Source: Streptomyces sp. DG2A-72 (lineage in GTDB: Bacteria; Actinomycetota; Actinomycetes; Streptomycetales; Streptomycetaceae). From it: a stretch of 64,000 nt of DNA. Positions 56,087-64,000 of this stretch are shown here, in pieces. Within the stretch, counting starts at the first letter, position 1. The number at the start of each line of letters is the position of its first letter. The notes beneath the pieces are model-generated. The model saw only the letters and a list, made by a program, of their open reading frames with translations, was not told the DNA's origin and ran no database searches. The DNA is taken from NCBI RefSeq assembly GCF_030499575.1, contig NZ_JASTLC010000001.1, positions 3,930,001 through 3,994,000 on the forward strand, read 5' to 3'. The translations under genes were made by a program, and so were the position numbers.

Positions 56087-57289
56087 ATGACGACCCTCCC
56101 GCGCCCGAGCACGGAACTCTCCGCAGACGACGCCCGCCGCCTCGCCCTCCGCGCCCAGGGCTTCATCGGCGCCCCCGACCGCCGATCCGGCGTCCGCGGC
56201 CTCCTCCGCCACCTCGGCGCGGTCCAACTCGACACCATCTCGGTCCTGGCCCGCTCCCACGAACTCATCCCGTACGCCCGCCTGGGCGCAGTAAGCCGCA
56301 AAACCATCGAGAGCGCCTACTGGACGCCCGCATCCGAGGCCGCCCCTCCGGCAAAGCCACACGCCTTCGAATACTGGTCCCACGCCGCCTGCATCCTCCC
56401 CATCGAGGAGTGGCCCCACTTCGCCTTCCGCCGCCGCGCCTACCGCAACCGCCCGCACTGGAACCACGAACTCCCGGACGGCACCTACGACCAGGTGATC
56501 AAGCAGCTGCAAGCGGAAGGCCCCCTCACCGCCACGGAGTTGGGCGGCGCGAAGAAAACCAGCGAATGGTGGGACTGGTCCGGCGCAAAGGTCGCCGTGG
56601 AGCGCGCCCTGATGCACGGCGAGGTCGTATGCGTGGCACGCCGCGGCTGGAAACGTGTCTACGACCTGGCCGAACGCGCGATCCCGGGCACCCTGCTGCA
56701 CGACGACCTCGACGACACCGAGTGCCTCCGCAGACTGGTCCGCCTCGCCGGCCAGTCGCTGGGCGTCGGCACCCGCGCGGACATCGCCGACTACCACCGT
56801 CTCAAGGGCGACCAGGTCGATGCGGTGATCGCCGACTCGGGCCTGGTCCCGGTCACGGTCGAGGGCTGGGGCAAACCGGCCTGGGCCGACCCGGCGGCCC
56901 TGGAGACCCCTCCCCGCGGCCGCCACCGCACCACGCTCCTGTCCCCCTTCGACTCGCTGATCTGGGAACGGGCGCGCACCGAGCGGATCTTCGGCTTCAC
57001 CCACCGCCTGGAGGCCTACGTCCCCAAGCCGAAGCGTGTGTACGGCTATTTCGCGATGCCTGTCCTGGCAGGGGGCCGCCTCGTCGGCCGCGTCGACCCG
57101 GCCCGCGAGGGCCGCACCCTGGTGGCCAAGCAGGTCACCCTGGACGGCCCGAAGGCAGTCCCGGCCATCGCCCAGGCCCTGGCCGAAGCGGCAAGCTGGG
57201 TGGACTGCACGGACATACGCGTGGAGCGCGTGGACGCCCCGGAACTGCGCGAGCCCCTCGCAAGGGAACTCACCCGCATACTGGCGTGA
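56087..57289 (+). CDS. ycaQ: YcaQ/AlkX-type DNA glycosylase (HTH_42 family)
   Basis: Winged-helix protein of 400 residues. The catalytic motif region reads LGAVQLDTISVLARSHE, giving Gln47-Leu48-Asp49. A Q-hydrophobic-D motif is what I recall for E. coli YcaQ (AlkX), which unhooks interstrand crosslinks, whereas Streptomyces AlkZ has Q-hydrophobic-Q. Later conserved parts are SEWWDWSGAKVAVERAL, LLSPFDSLIWERARTERIFGF and YVPKPKRVYGYFAMPVL. It probably protects against alkylating or crosslinking DNA damage. No toxin cluster is adjacent that would mark it as a self-resistance gene. Confidence 0.85.
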   Translation: MTTLPRPSTELSADDARRLALRAQGFIGAPDRRSGVRGLLRHLGAVQLDTISVLARSHELIPYARLGAVSRKTIESAYWTPASEAAPPAKPHAFEYWSHAACILPIEEWPHFAFRRRAYRNRPHWNHELPDGTYDQVIKQLQAEGPLTATELGGAKKTSEWWDWSGAKVAVERALMHGEVVCVARRGWKRVYDLAERAIPGTLLHDDLDDTECLRRLVRLAGQSLGVGTRADIADYHRLKGDQVDAVIADSGLVPVTVEGWGKPAWADPAALETPPRGRHRTTLLSPFDSLIWERARTERIFGFTHRLEAYVPKPKRVYGYFAMPVLAGGRLVGRVDPAREGRTLVAKQVTLDGPKAVPAIAQALAEAASWVDCTDIRVERVDAPELREPLARELTRILA

Positions 57290-57292
57290 TCG

Positions 57293-58039
57293 TCAGCGGA
57301 TCTCGAGGATCTTCTCCCGCATCGCATACACGACCGCCTCCATCCTGGAGTGCAGCTGCAGCTTCTCCAGGATGTTGCGCACATGGTTCTTCACGGTGTT
57401 CTCGGAGATGAACAACTCCTTGGCGATATCGCGGTTGTTCATCCCCGTGGCGACGAGCTTGAGCACTTCCAGCTCGCGGTCCGTGAGCCGCGGTGCAGGC
57501 ACCAGCCGACGCTCGTCGGTCCGCTGAATCATCGACTTGAACTCGGTGAGCAGCTTCGACGCCATGGAAGGGCTGATCTGCGACTGCCCGTCGGCCACCG
57601 CGCGAATGGCGGTGGCCACCTCGTCCGTCGAGATCTCCTTGAGGAGATAACCGGTCGCGCCCGCCTTGATGGCCTCGTAGAGATCGGCTTCCTCGTCGCT
57701 GATGGTCAGCATGATGATTTTGGCACTGGGGGCCACTTCCTTGATCGAGGTGCACGCCTCGATCCCGCCCCGCTTGGGCATCCGTACATCCATCAGGACG
57801 ATGTCCGGCAGCAGATCGGCGGCCTTGTCGACGGCCTCCGCGCCGTCGCCCGCCTCCCCGACGACCTGGATGTCCTCCTCGGCCGCGAGCACGATCTCCA
57901 GACCACGACGGAAGAGGGCGTGGTCGTCCACGACCAGGACGCGGATCGGCTCCTTACGTGGTGAGCCCGTGTCCGGGCCCATGCCGGCGACGCCGTCGTC
58001 GGCGTCTCCGTCATGCATCGGTCCGAAGCTGTCCGCCAT
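57293..58039 (-). CDS. Orphan NarL/LuxR-family response regulator
   Basis: Response regulator of 248 residues. The receiver domain has the acidic pair VLVVDDHALFRRG, phospho-acceptor Asp84 (DIVLMDVRMPK), Thr region IIMLTISDEE and Lys in GYLLKEI. The LuxR-type helix-turn-helix is LTDRELEVLKLVATGMNNRDIAKELFISENTVKNHVRNIL. An Asp/Gly-rich 30-residue extension precedes the receiver. The ATG at 58039 has GGAGGAACG upstream. No histidine kinase gene is adjacent, so its partner is unknown. It may correspond to the S. coelicolor orphan regulator OrrA (recollection, low certainty). Its stop is 3 bases from that of ycaQ (convergent). Confidence 0.92.
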   Translation of the reverse strand: MADSFGPMHDGDADDGVAGMGPDTGSPRKEPIRVLVVDDHALFRRGLEIVLAAEEDIQVVGEAGDGAEAVDKAADLLPDIVLMDVRMPKRGGIEACTSIKEVAPSAKIIMLTISDEEADLYEAIKAGATGYLLKEISTDEVATAIRAVADGQSQISPSMASKLLTEFKSMIQRTDERRLVPAPRLTDRELEVLKLVATGMNNRDIAKELFISENTVKNHVRNILEKLQLHSRMEAVVYAMREKILEIR

Positions 58040-58181
58040 CGTTCCTCCCCCTGAAGGCTGTGGCTGGTCCTGTGCCATCGCCAACCCAAGGCAACGGCCC
58101 ACCGGTTGGGCCGGTCCGGCCATGATTCCATGCCCGGACGACACTGAGGTGACAGAGCGGGGCGCGAAGTGGTCGCACACG

Positions 58182-58218
58182 GGTGCCCCTGGGGGCGCAT
58201 ACGCGCTCCAGGGGCACC
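58182..58218 (-). terminator. Terminator after hpf
   Basis: An 11-bp perfect stem (58182-58192 with 58208-58218), extendable inward by CGC/GCG pairs, downstream of the hpf stop on the minus strand and upstream of the response-regulator gene. Confidence 0.75.
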
Positions 58219-58241
58219 GTCAGGTGTGTCGGCCGGATGGG

Positions 58242-58934
58242 TCAGCCACCCAGCGTGCCGCCCGCTGCGGGGGATTGCGCCTGGGCGACCATCGGGTCGG
58301 TGTTGAGGTGGATGACGCCGTAGTCGTATGCGTGCCGCCGGTAGACGACGCTCGGCTCCTTCGTCTCGGAGTCGACGAACAGATAGAAGTCGTGCCCGAC
58401 CAGTTCCATCTCGTAGAGGGCCTGGTCGAGGGTCATCGGAGAGGCGACGTGGGTCTTCTCGCGGACCACGAGGGGGCCTTCACCCTTCACTTCCAGCGAG
58501 CCGATCTTCTTGACGGGCACGCCGTCCGAGTCTTCGTCGTGGACGGTGTGGCCGTTCCCGTTGAGCGTCGCCGCGCCCGGAACGTGGTCGGGGACCTCGG
58601 CTGCCGTGAGCCGTCGCGCGCCCCGGCGTGTGTGGCGCTTGTCGTGCTGCTTACGCAGCCGGGCATCCAGCTTCTCCGCCGCCAGGTCGAGTGCCGCATA
58701 CGGATCGCTGGCCGCCGCCTCCGCCCGGATCACCGGACCGCGGGAGCGGAGCGTGATCTCCACTCGATCCGATCGGTCGGCCTGTCGCGGGTTCGGCTCC
58801 TTGGACACCTCGACGTCGAGGCTGATCACCTTGCCATCGAGCTTCTGGATCTTCTCCAGCTTCAGCTTCTCGGCCACGTGCTTGCGGAACCGCTCGGGCA
58901 CCTCGGTCTTGCGGCCCTTGACGACGATGTCCAC
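58242..58934 (-). CDS. hpf: Long-form ribosome hibernation promoting factor
   Basis: Ribosome-binding protein of 230 residues that inactivates and dimerises ribosomes under stress or stationary phase. The N-terminal S30AE domain is VDIVVKGRKTEVPERFRKHV, with SDRVEITLRSRG. The C-terminal dimerisation domain is REKTHVASPMTLDQALYEMELVGHDFYLFVDSETKEPSVVYRRHAYDYGVIHL. A Gly/Asn-rich linker joins them. The GTG at 58934 is chosen because of the family N-terminus and GGAG six bases upstream. Confidence 0.95.
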   Translation of the reverse strand: MDIVVKGRKTEVPERFRKHVAEKLKLEKIQKLDGKVISLDVEVSKEPNPRQADRSDRVEITLRSRGPVIRAEAAASDPYAALDLAAEKLDARLRKQHDKRHTRRGARRLTAAEVPDHVPGAATLNGNGHTVHDEDSDGVPVKKIGSLEVKGEGPLVVREKTHVASPMTLDQALYEMELVGHDFYLFVDSETKEPSVVYRRHAYDYGVIHLNTDPMVAQAQSPAAGGTLGG

Positions 58935-59247
58935 GCAGAACTCCGTTCCCGGATCGCTCCGCTTCAGCGGCGGAGCATCTCCCTTTTGCATCAGGCTCCG
59001 GTGAGGCCGGAACCTCGGACTCGGTGACGTCCACCTCCTCCTCCCCCGCGGGCAAGATCTCCACCCCGCCGGCCCGGTGATTGCGCAAAACCCGCGGCAC
59101 GGCATTCGGATATGCGAGGTATGGCCTGGGCCTTTCCCTCACAACCGAACATATCTCGCCTGGACGGATGTCGTCACCCTCTACCGCGGTGTACCTCCGC
59201 TCAGGTGAATTGCTCCTCTCATAACCTGCAACGATGCACGCTCACAG
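58935..59247. other. hpf promoter region
   Basis: 313 bases between comF and hpf on the same strand. The middle (about 59100-59250) is less GC-rich than its surroundings. It should carry a stress-responsive hpf promoter, but I could not identify a convincing sigma-factor consensus. No gene is seen. Confidence 0.45.
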
Positions 59248-60159
59248 TCAGTTCCGGTTTATTTCGAAAGAATCCGGCGAGGCCGCGACCACAGCTGCGC
59301 AGATCTTGTCACCGGCCCGGCGCGGGCCCGCCATTCCTGGCACTCCGTGCCTTCGATCCACTGCCTCGTCCAGTGATCCAGTCCTTCGTTCCTCTGTCCT
59401 TTCCCGAGGCGCCGCGGCATACACCGCCGCAGCCCTTCTTGCGTACGTTTCCGGCCCGCCTGCCCCGCTGCACCCAGCCGTCCCGTCCGTTCTTCCGCAA
59501 GCGGCCACTGCCGCTGTCGCCGCCCGCACGGCTCGCGCCGCCTCCGTCAGGGAGGCGCCCGTCGTCATCAGGTCGTCGACGAGCACGACCGGGCCCGCGG
59601 TGAGCAGGCCTGCGCCTCCGGAGGCCACCGCCAGCGCGCCCGCGAGATTGTCCAGCCGCTGCCGGGAGTTGAGCCCCGCCTGGTCGGCCACGGCCCTTCG
59701 CTGCCGCAGCACGGCGACCACCCGCGCCGGCACCCCGCCCCGCCGCAACTCCCCCGCGGCGGCGAGTGCGATCTGCCGAGCCGGATCATGCCCACGAGCC
59801 CGCACCGCTCCACGCGCGGAGGGCACGGGAACGAGCAGCACAGGCCGACTGTCCGGCGCCTGCTCGCTGGTCAGGCCCGCCCGCACGACCCCTGCCAAGG
59901 CCATGCCCAGCGGTGCAGCGAGCGCCAGCGCACCCCGTTCCTTGTGAGCGAGCAGCACCGCACGCACCTCGTCCGCGTACCGGGCGGCCGCATGTACGGT
60001 CGGCAGCCCGGGCGGCTCCGGCACCGGGCGCACCCGGCGCGGTACGGCACCGCTCAGCGCCGTACGGCACTCCGGGCAGAGCACCGTACGAGGCCGACCG
60101 CAGCCTCCGCACTCGGCCGGCAGCACCAGGTCGGTGAGGTCCTGCCACCACCCCCGCAT
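59248..60159 (-). CDS. comF: ComF-family phosphoribosyltransferase-like protein
   Basis: Protein of 303 residues. The N-terminal zinc finger is CGGCGRPRTVLCPEC. The phosphoribosyltransferase-type domain has VPVPSARGAVRARGHDPARQIA and the PRPP-loop motif VVLVDDLMTTGASLTEA. The C-terminal 70 residues (from ACGRTDGTAGCSG) are low-complexity and not part of the family core. ComF acts in DNA uptake in competent bacteria; in Streptomyces the role is unproven. Start ATG 60159 (MRGWWQDLTDLVLP); GTG codons just upstream are alternatives. Confidence 0.88.
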   Translation of the reverse strand: MRGWWQDLTDLVLPAECGGCGRPRTVLCPECRTALSGAVPRRVRPVPEPPGLPTVHAAARYADEVRAVLLAHKERGALALAAPLGMALAGVVRAGLTSEQAPDSRPVLLVPVPSARGAVRARGHDPARQIALAAAGELRRGGVPARVVAVLRQRRAVADQAGLNSRQRLDNLAGALAVASGGAGLLTAGPVVLVDDLMTTGASLTEAARAVRAATAAVAACGRTDGTAGCSGAGGPETYARRAAAVYAAAPRERTEERRTGSLDEAVDRRHGVPGMAGPRRAGDKICAAVVAASPDSFEINRN

Positions 60160-60331
60160 GCCCACCACTGTGCCAACACCCGCGCCACGCGGCCACCCCT
60201 GTGGATAACGCGCTGTGGATAACTCCGGACGCCGACTGGACGGCCGTATCGCGGAACGGGGCGTAGCGCCGGAGCACACGGCCGCAGCATCGAAGAGCGC
60301 GCGGAGGGAGAACCGCACCGCCCCCGAAACC

Positions 60332-62164
60332 TCACCCGGGATAAACCGGCGCCGAGCCCTCCGTGATCACCTTCTGCCACTGGGCCCCGGTCGGCAGGCG
60401 CACGATCCCGTCCTCCGAGTACGCCACGAGCGGCAGCCGCTCGTCCTCGGACGCGGCGATCTCCTTCACGCCGGTCAGAGCGGCGGGCGCCGGACCTTCA
60501 GGTGTGGAGCCGTCGACGGCGGCATACCGCATCTGCTGCACGCCACCCTCCTCGCGCCCGACGACCACCAGTCGGCTGTCGCCGGCCCACGACATGGCGG
60601 TGACCTCTTCCAACTCCGGTGCCGCGGAATGCAGTCCGAAGACCGAGACGGCCTGGCTCTCGCCCACCTTCCCGCTCCGCTCGATCCGTCCGATGAGCAG
60701 GGACTGCTTGCCGCCCTTGTCGACGACGAGCGCGATCCGCACCCCGTCGGAGGCCACCCGGACGGATTCGATACGGCCGTCCAGCTCCGGCGTGTTCACC
60801 ACGATCGGCTCGCCCGCGCCGCCCTCCAGCATCAGCAGCCTGGAGTTGCCGGGGTCCTGGTCGGCCACCCATAGATCGCCCTGGCTGTCCCAGCTGGGCG
60901 TCGTCAACCGGTGCTCCACCGAGCCGCCCGCGCTGTGCAGCACGGCCTCTCCGAGAGAACCGCTCGACACCATCGATCCGACGTACAAGGACTTGCCGTC
61001 CGCGGATACGGCAGCCGCCCTGTTCTCATCGCGCGAGACCGCCACCGACCGCAGCTCGACGTCACCCTCGCCCAGCGCGCCCGGCACCGCTTCGGATTGC
61101 TTGTCGCTGCTGTCGGCCGCCATCCGCACGAGCCGCTTCTTGCCGTCGATGAAGTACAGGTACTCGGCACGCTTGACCTCACCGCGCGCGGCGACGCCAT
61201 CGGCGCTGTCCTCGGTGAGCGTGCACAGCTGGGCGTCGCCCGACTTCAGCTCGACCTCGTCGACAGCGGGGGTGAGGTTCTGCAGGGTGAAGAGGATCTG
61301 GGCCGCCATCTCGTTGCACTTGCTCAGCCCGACCCGCGCTGCCTTCTTGTTCAACGGAACGGTCAGCTTGTTCTGGTCGTCCGGCGTCAACGAGGTGACG
61401 CCCTTCTTCAGCGCCGTACCGGTCGGGAAGCTCGACCTGACGACCGACTTGAGCCAGACGGTGGGCCCGTTGAGCAGGGAGCGCACCATCTGCGTGATCG
61501 GGTCAACATGCCGTCGTACATACACCGGATCGGCGACCGCCGCAGGCTGCTGCACGACCGTCCCGGCCGCGGTGTTCGAGGCGAAGAAGTACTTGTCGAC
61601 GGACATGTAGTTGCGCTGGAAGTCCGACCTGCCCATGACGACGCCCGGCGGCAGGCCGTCGATGCGCCACTGCTTGGTCTTCTCCTCCCGCACGAGGTAG
61701 ACCGTCTGGCTGTACTTCCCGCGGGCGGGCGCATACGCCTGCTGCCTGTCCACCGCGGCGACCTTGGTACCGGTGAGCGTGAAGGAGAAGTAGTCGCTGT
61801 CCTCGCGGGGCCCCGGGTCGGGCGTGGTGTCGGGCGCGCTCGCGAGCACCGTCGTGGACATCTCCGGCTGCCACTTCTTCGCGGCCCTTGCGGTCAGGTA
61901 CTTGCGCGCCGTCTCATAGTGCGGATCGTCGCTGGTCAGCGCCTCAAGGAAGCCGTCCACGATCTGCTGAGGCTGAGCACCCTCGAAGGGCGGCATCGCG
62001 AAGACCCGCACCTGTGTGTCCTGGCGCGGGGTGGATTCGACGCCGCGCAGATCCCCGCTGTCGGGCATCGAGGCGCATCCGGCCAGCAGTACGCCGCCAC
62101 AGACGGCATACGCCACTGCGCGCACCGGCCGACGCCGCGCGCCCCCCTCGCGGTCAGCGCCCAC
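60332..62164 (-). CDS. lpqB: MtrAB-associated lipoprotein LpqB
   Basis: Lipoprotein of 610 residues that modulates the MtrAB two-component system. Lipobox LLAGC places the lipidated Cys at 30. A GerMN (sporulation/germination) domain lies at about 200-330 (LTVPLNKKAARVGLSKCNEMAAQILFTL), followed by a C-terminal beta-propeller (SVAVSRDENRAAAVSADGKSLYVGSM). The GTG start at 62164 lies inside mtrB, overlapping its end by 11 bases, so translation is coupled. The order mtrA-mtrB-lpqB is conserved in actinobacteria. Confidence 0.95.
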   Translation of the reverse strand: MGADREGGARRRPVRAVAYAVCGGVLLAGCASMPDSGDLRGVESTPRQDTQVRVFAMPPFEGAQPQQIVDGFLEALTSDDPHYETARKYLTARAAKKWQPEMSTTVLASAPDTTPDPGPREDSDYFSFTLTGTKVAAVDRQQAYAPARGKYSQTVYLVREEKTKQWRIDGLPPGVVMGRSDFQRNYMSVDKYFFASNTAAGTVVQQPAAVADPVYVRRHVDPITQMVRSLLNGPTVWLKSVVRSSFPTGTALKKGVTSLTPDDQNKLTVPLNKKAARVGLSKCNEMAAQILFTLQNLTPAVDEVELKSGDAQLCTLTEDSADGVAARGEVKRAEYLYFIDGKKRLVRMAADSSDKQSEAVPGALGEGDVELRSVAVSRDENRAAAVSADGKSLYVGSMVSSGSLGEAVLHSAGGSVEHRLTTPSWDSQGDLWVADQDPGNSRLLMLEGGAGEPIVVNTPELDGRIESVRVASDGVRIALVVDKGGKQSLLIGRIERSGKVGESQAVSVFGLHSAAPELEEVTAMSWAGDSRLVVVGREEGGVQQMRYAAVDGSTPEGPAPAALTGVKEIAASEDERLPLVAYSEDGIVRLPTGAQWQKVITEGSAPVYPG

Positions 62165-64000
62165 GAAATGCCTCCCCTTGCTGTTCCACGTCCTGCGACC
62201 GGGCGTCCGCACGGTCCGAGGACACGCCGCGCGGCCCGTCCGAAGCCGGCGTGTCGTCCTGTGGTCGGGTGCCTGAAGTCGGCCGGGGCACCACGCGCGC
62301 GCCGTTGCCGGGCAGCGCCGTCGGGTCCGCCGTCGGCGCCACGGCGGCCAGCCGCGGAGCGATCGACATCGGCGGCCCCTGCTCCCCCGTCGGCTGCGCC
62401 GGCACGGTCGCGGTCTTCTCGCCACCGCCGTGCGGCAGACCGGCGTCGTCAAGTCCGCGATTGCGTCGCGAGTCCTTCGGCTCCAGCGGTATCGGGGAGC
62501 CCCGCAGCGGCTCGTCCGCGGTCCTCGGCAGCGTCAGCCGGAACTGCGAGCCGCCGCCCGGCTCACCCCATGCCTGCAACCAGCCGCCGTGCAGCCGCGC
62601 ATCCTCCAGGGCGATCGACAGCCCCAGCCCCGTACCACCGGTGGTACGCGCGCGTGCCGGGTCGGCCCGCCAGAACCGGCTGAAGACGCGAGTCGCCTCG
62701 CCGGGCTTGAGGCCGACTCCGTAGTCACGCACCGCGACAGCGACCGCCCCGCCCGCCGCGGCGAGCTTGACGATGACGTCCTTGCCCTCGCCGTGCTCCA
62801 CGGCGTTGACGACGAGGTTGCGCAGGACACGCTCCACCCGCCTCGCGTCCGCCTCCGCGACGACGGGCTGCTGGTCGCCGACGACTCGTATGTGCGTGCC
62901 CTTGCGCTCGGCGAGCGGCTCGGCACCGCTGACAACCCGCCGTACGACCTCCCTGAGGTCTATCGGCTCGGCCTCCAACGCCGCCGCGCCCGCGTCGAAG
63001 CGGCTGATCTCCAGCAGATCGGCGAGCAGCGACTCGAACCGGTCCAGCTGGTCGGCCAGCAACTCCGCCGACCGCGCGGTCACGGGATCGAAGTCCTCCC
63101 GCGCCTCGTGGATCACGTCTGCGGCCATCCGTACGGTCGTCAGCGGCGTCCGCAGCTCGTGCGAGACATCGGAGACGAACCGCCGCTGCATCCGCGACAG
63201 GTCCTCCAGCTGCTGGATCTTCAGCTGCAGGTTCTGGGCCATCTTGTTGAAGGCCTCGCCGAGCCGCGCGATGTCGTCCTCGCCGGTGACCTTCATACGT
63301 TCCTGCAGGCGCCCCGCGGACAGCCGCTCGGCGATGCCCGCGGCCATCCGAACCGGGGTGACGACCTGGCGTACCACCAGCCAGGCAATCGCCCCGAGGA
63401 GAACGACCACGAACAGCCCTGCCGTCGCCAGCGTCCCCTTGACCAGGCTCAGCGACTTCTCCTCCTGGGTGAGCGGGAAGAGGTAGTACAGCTGGTACGG
63501 GTCGCCGTTCGGGTCGTTGACCTGCTTGCCGATGACCAGGGCCGGCTGGGCCTCCTTGTCGGTGTTGTAGATGATGCGGGTGTAGCTCTGAGCCGCCGCG
63601 GTGCTGTTGTCGACGCGTTCACGCAGGTCCTCGGGCACGCTGGCGAACGGGTCGACATAACCCGAGGCGCGCGGTCCACGCCCACCGCCGGTGTCGTCGC
63701 CCACGGGGAGCGTGACGACGTCGAAGGCGCCCTGGCCACCGCTGGACAGCGAGGAGACCAGATCGCTCATCCATTCGATGACGTTCTGCGCGGGACGGCC
63801 GTCCGCCGTGGTGGCGTCGTCGACGGTCCCGCTGGCGGTCTCGTCGGCGTTCTGCTTGGCGACCGCGAAGCCACCGGTGGCCTGGCTCTGCGAGGCCTTC
63901 ACCTTGGCGTCCAGCAGGCCGTTGCGCACCTGCCCGATGACGACGAAGCCGAGCAGCAGGACCACGCCCAGCGACATCAGCAGCGTCGTGACGACGACCT
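62154..64000 (-). CDS. mtrB: Sensor histidine kinase MtrB, N-terminus cut by window edge
   Basis: Histidine kinase of the MtrAB system controlling cell-wall, osmotic and developmental genes in actinobacteria. The frame is open through position 64000 (VVVTTLLMSLGVVLLLGF), so the first helix is only partly visible. Seen in order: extracytoplasmic sensor region, second helix (LATAGLFVVVLLGAIAWLVV), HAMP, HisKA H-box FVSDVSHELRTPLTTVRM, N-box NLVVNAVEHGEG, and G-boxes (DYGVGL, GGTGLGLSIA). A long Pro/Arg/Ser-rich C-terminal tail follows. The stop overlaps the lpqB start. Confidence 0.96.
   Translation of the reverse strand, partial: VVVTTLLMSLGVVLLLGFVVIGQVRNGLLDAKVKASQSQATGGFAVAKQNADETASGTVDDATTADGRPAQNVIEWMSDLVSSLSSGGQGAFDVVTLPVGDDTGGGRGPRASGYVDPFASVPEDLRERVDNSTAAAQSYTRIIYNTDKEAQPALVIGKQVNDPNGDPYQLYYLFPLTQEEKSLSLVKGTLATAGLFVVVLLGAIAWLVVRQVVTPVRMAAGIAERLSAGRLQERMKVTGEDDIARLGEAFNKMAQNLQLKIQQLEDLSRMQRRFVSDVSHELRTPLTTVRMAADVIHEAREDFDPVTARSAELLADQLDRFESLLADLLEISRFDAGAAALEAEPIDLREVVRRVVSGAEPLAERKGTHIRVVGDQQPVVAEADARRVERVLRNLVVNAVEHGEGKDVIVKLAAAGGAVAVAVRDYGVGLKPGEATRVFSRFWRADPARARTTGGTGLGLSIALEDARLHGGWLQAWGEPGGGSQFRLTLPRTADEPLRGSPIPLEPKDSRRNRGLDDAGLPHGGGEKTATVPAQPTGEQGPPMSIAPRLAAVAPTADPTALPGNGARVVPRPTSGTRPQDDTPASDGPRGVSSDRADARSQDVEQQGEAFRGR

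Overview
The window is high-GC actinobacterial chromosome, almost certainly Streptomyces. The evidence is the third-position G/C bias, the tmRNA tag ending AFALAA, the pkaA/pkaB kinase pair, the LAETG surface protein, the XRE-DUF397 pair, sugar-ABC operons without their own ATPase, and a core backbone (ssrA-smpB-ftsX-ftsE-prfB, large NAD-dependent GDH, secA, hpf, comF, lpqB-mtrB) that I recall as collinear in Streptomyces. Both window edges cut a gene: a sugar-binding protein on the left and mtrB on the right.

Region by region. (1) 1-9013: a sugar operon with a solute-binding protein, two permeases, a GH31 alpha-xylosidase, a LacI regulator and a secreted multidomain GH3 enzyme, fitting import and breakdown of xyloglucan-type oligosaccharides. 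(2) 9038-19.5 kb: PBP4-type D,D-carboxypeptidase, a decayed PHB-esterase pseudogene, tmRNA with its terminator and an upstream sigma-R-type promoter, smpB, an S41 protease, ftsX/ftsE, an LAETG surface protein, and prfB with a variant recognition tripeptide. (3) 18.3-26 kb: two Ser/Thr kinases (PkaB, PkaA) divergent from a 1411-residue FHA/FtsK-like protein with a degenerate Walker A. (4) 26-34.6 kb: a second sugar ABC operon, a two-domain glycosyl/glycerophospho-transferase followed by the remnant of a paralogue, the ohrA/ohrR peroxide pair, and galE. (5) 34.7-40.6 kb: an accessory, partly decayed island with a toxin/DUF6247 pair, an anti-sigma-like ATPase, XRE and DUF397 genes, and truncated ADP-ribosylglycohydrolase and LamG genes. 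It ends in an intact two-gene cassette of an EACC1-like protein and a caspase fused to an eight-repeat beta-propeller. This cassette is the best candidate for an interesting, little-studied conflict system. (6) 40.8-52 kb: TetR, a TagGH-like exporter, the giant glutamate dehydrogenase, a DJ-1/PfpI protein, a HAD phosphatase and two conserved actinobacterial proteins. (7) 52-64 kb: secA, an acetyltransferase, a YcaQ/AlkX-type DNA glycosylase, an orphan NarL-type regulator, long HPF, comF, lpqB and mtrB.

Four dispersed intergenic repeat types occur. One is present twice in full, at 18.0 and 55.9 kb, with a hairpin array expanded in the first copy. The only RNA gene seen is ssrA; no tRNA, rRNA, CRISPR array or complete insertion sequence was found. 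All family assignments come from reading the translated sequences and recalled family knowledge; no search was run.
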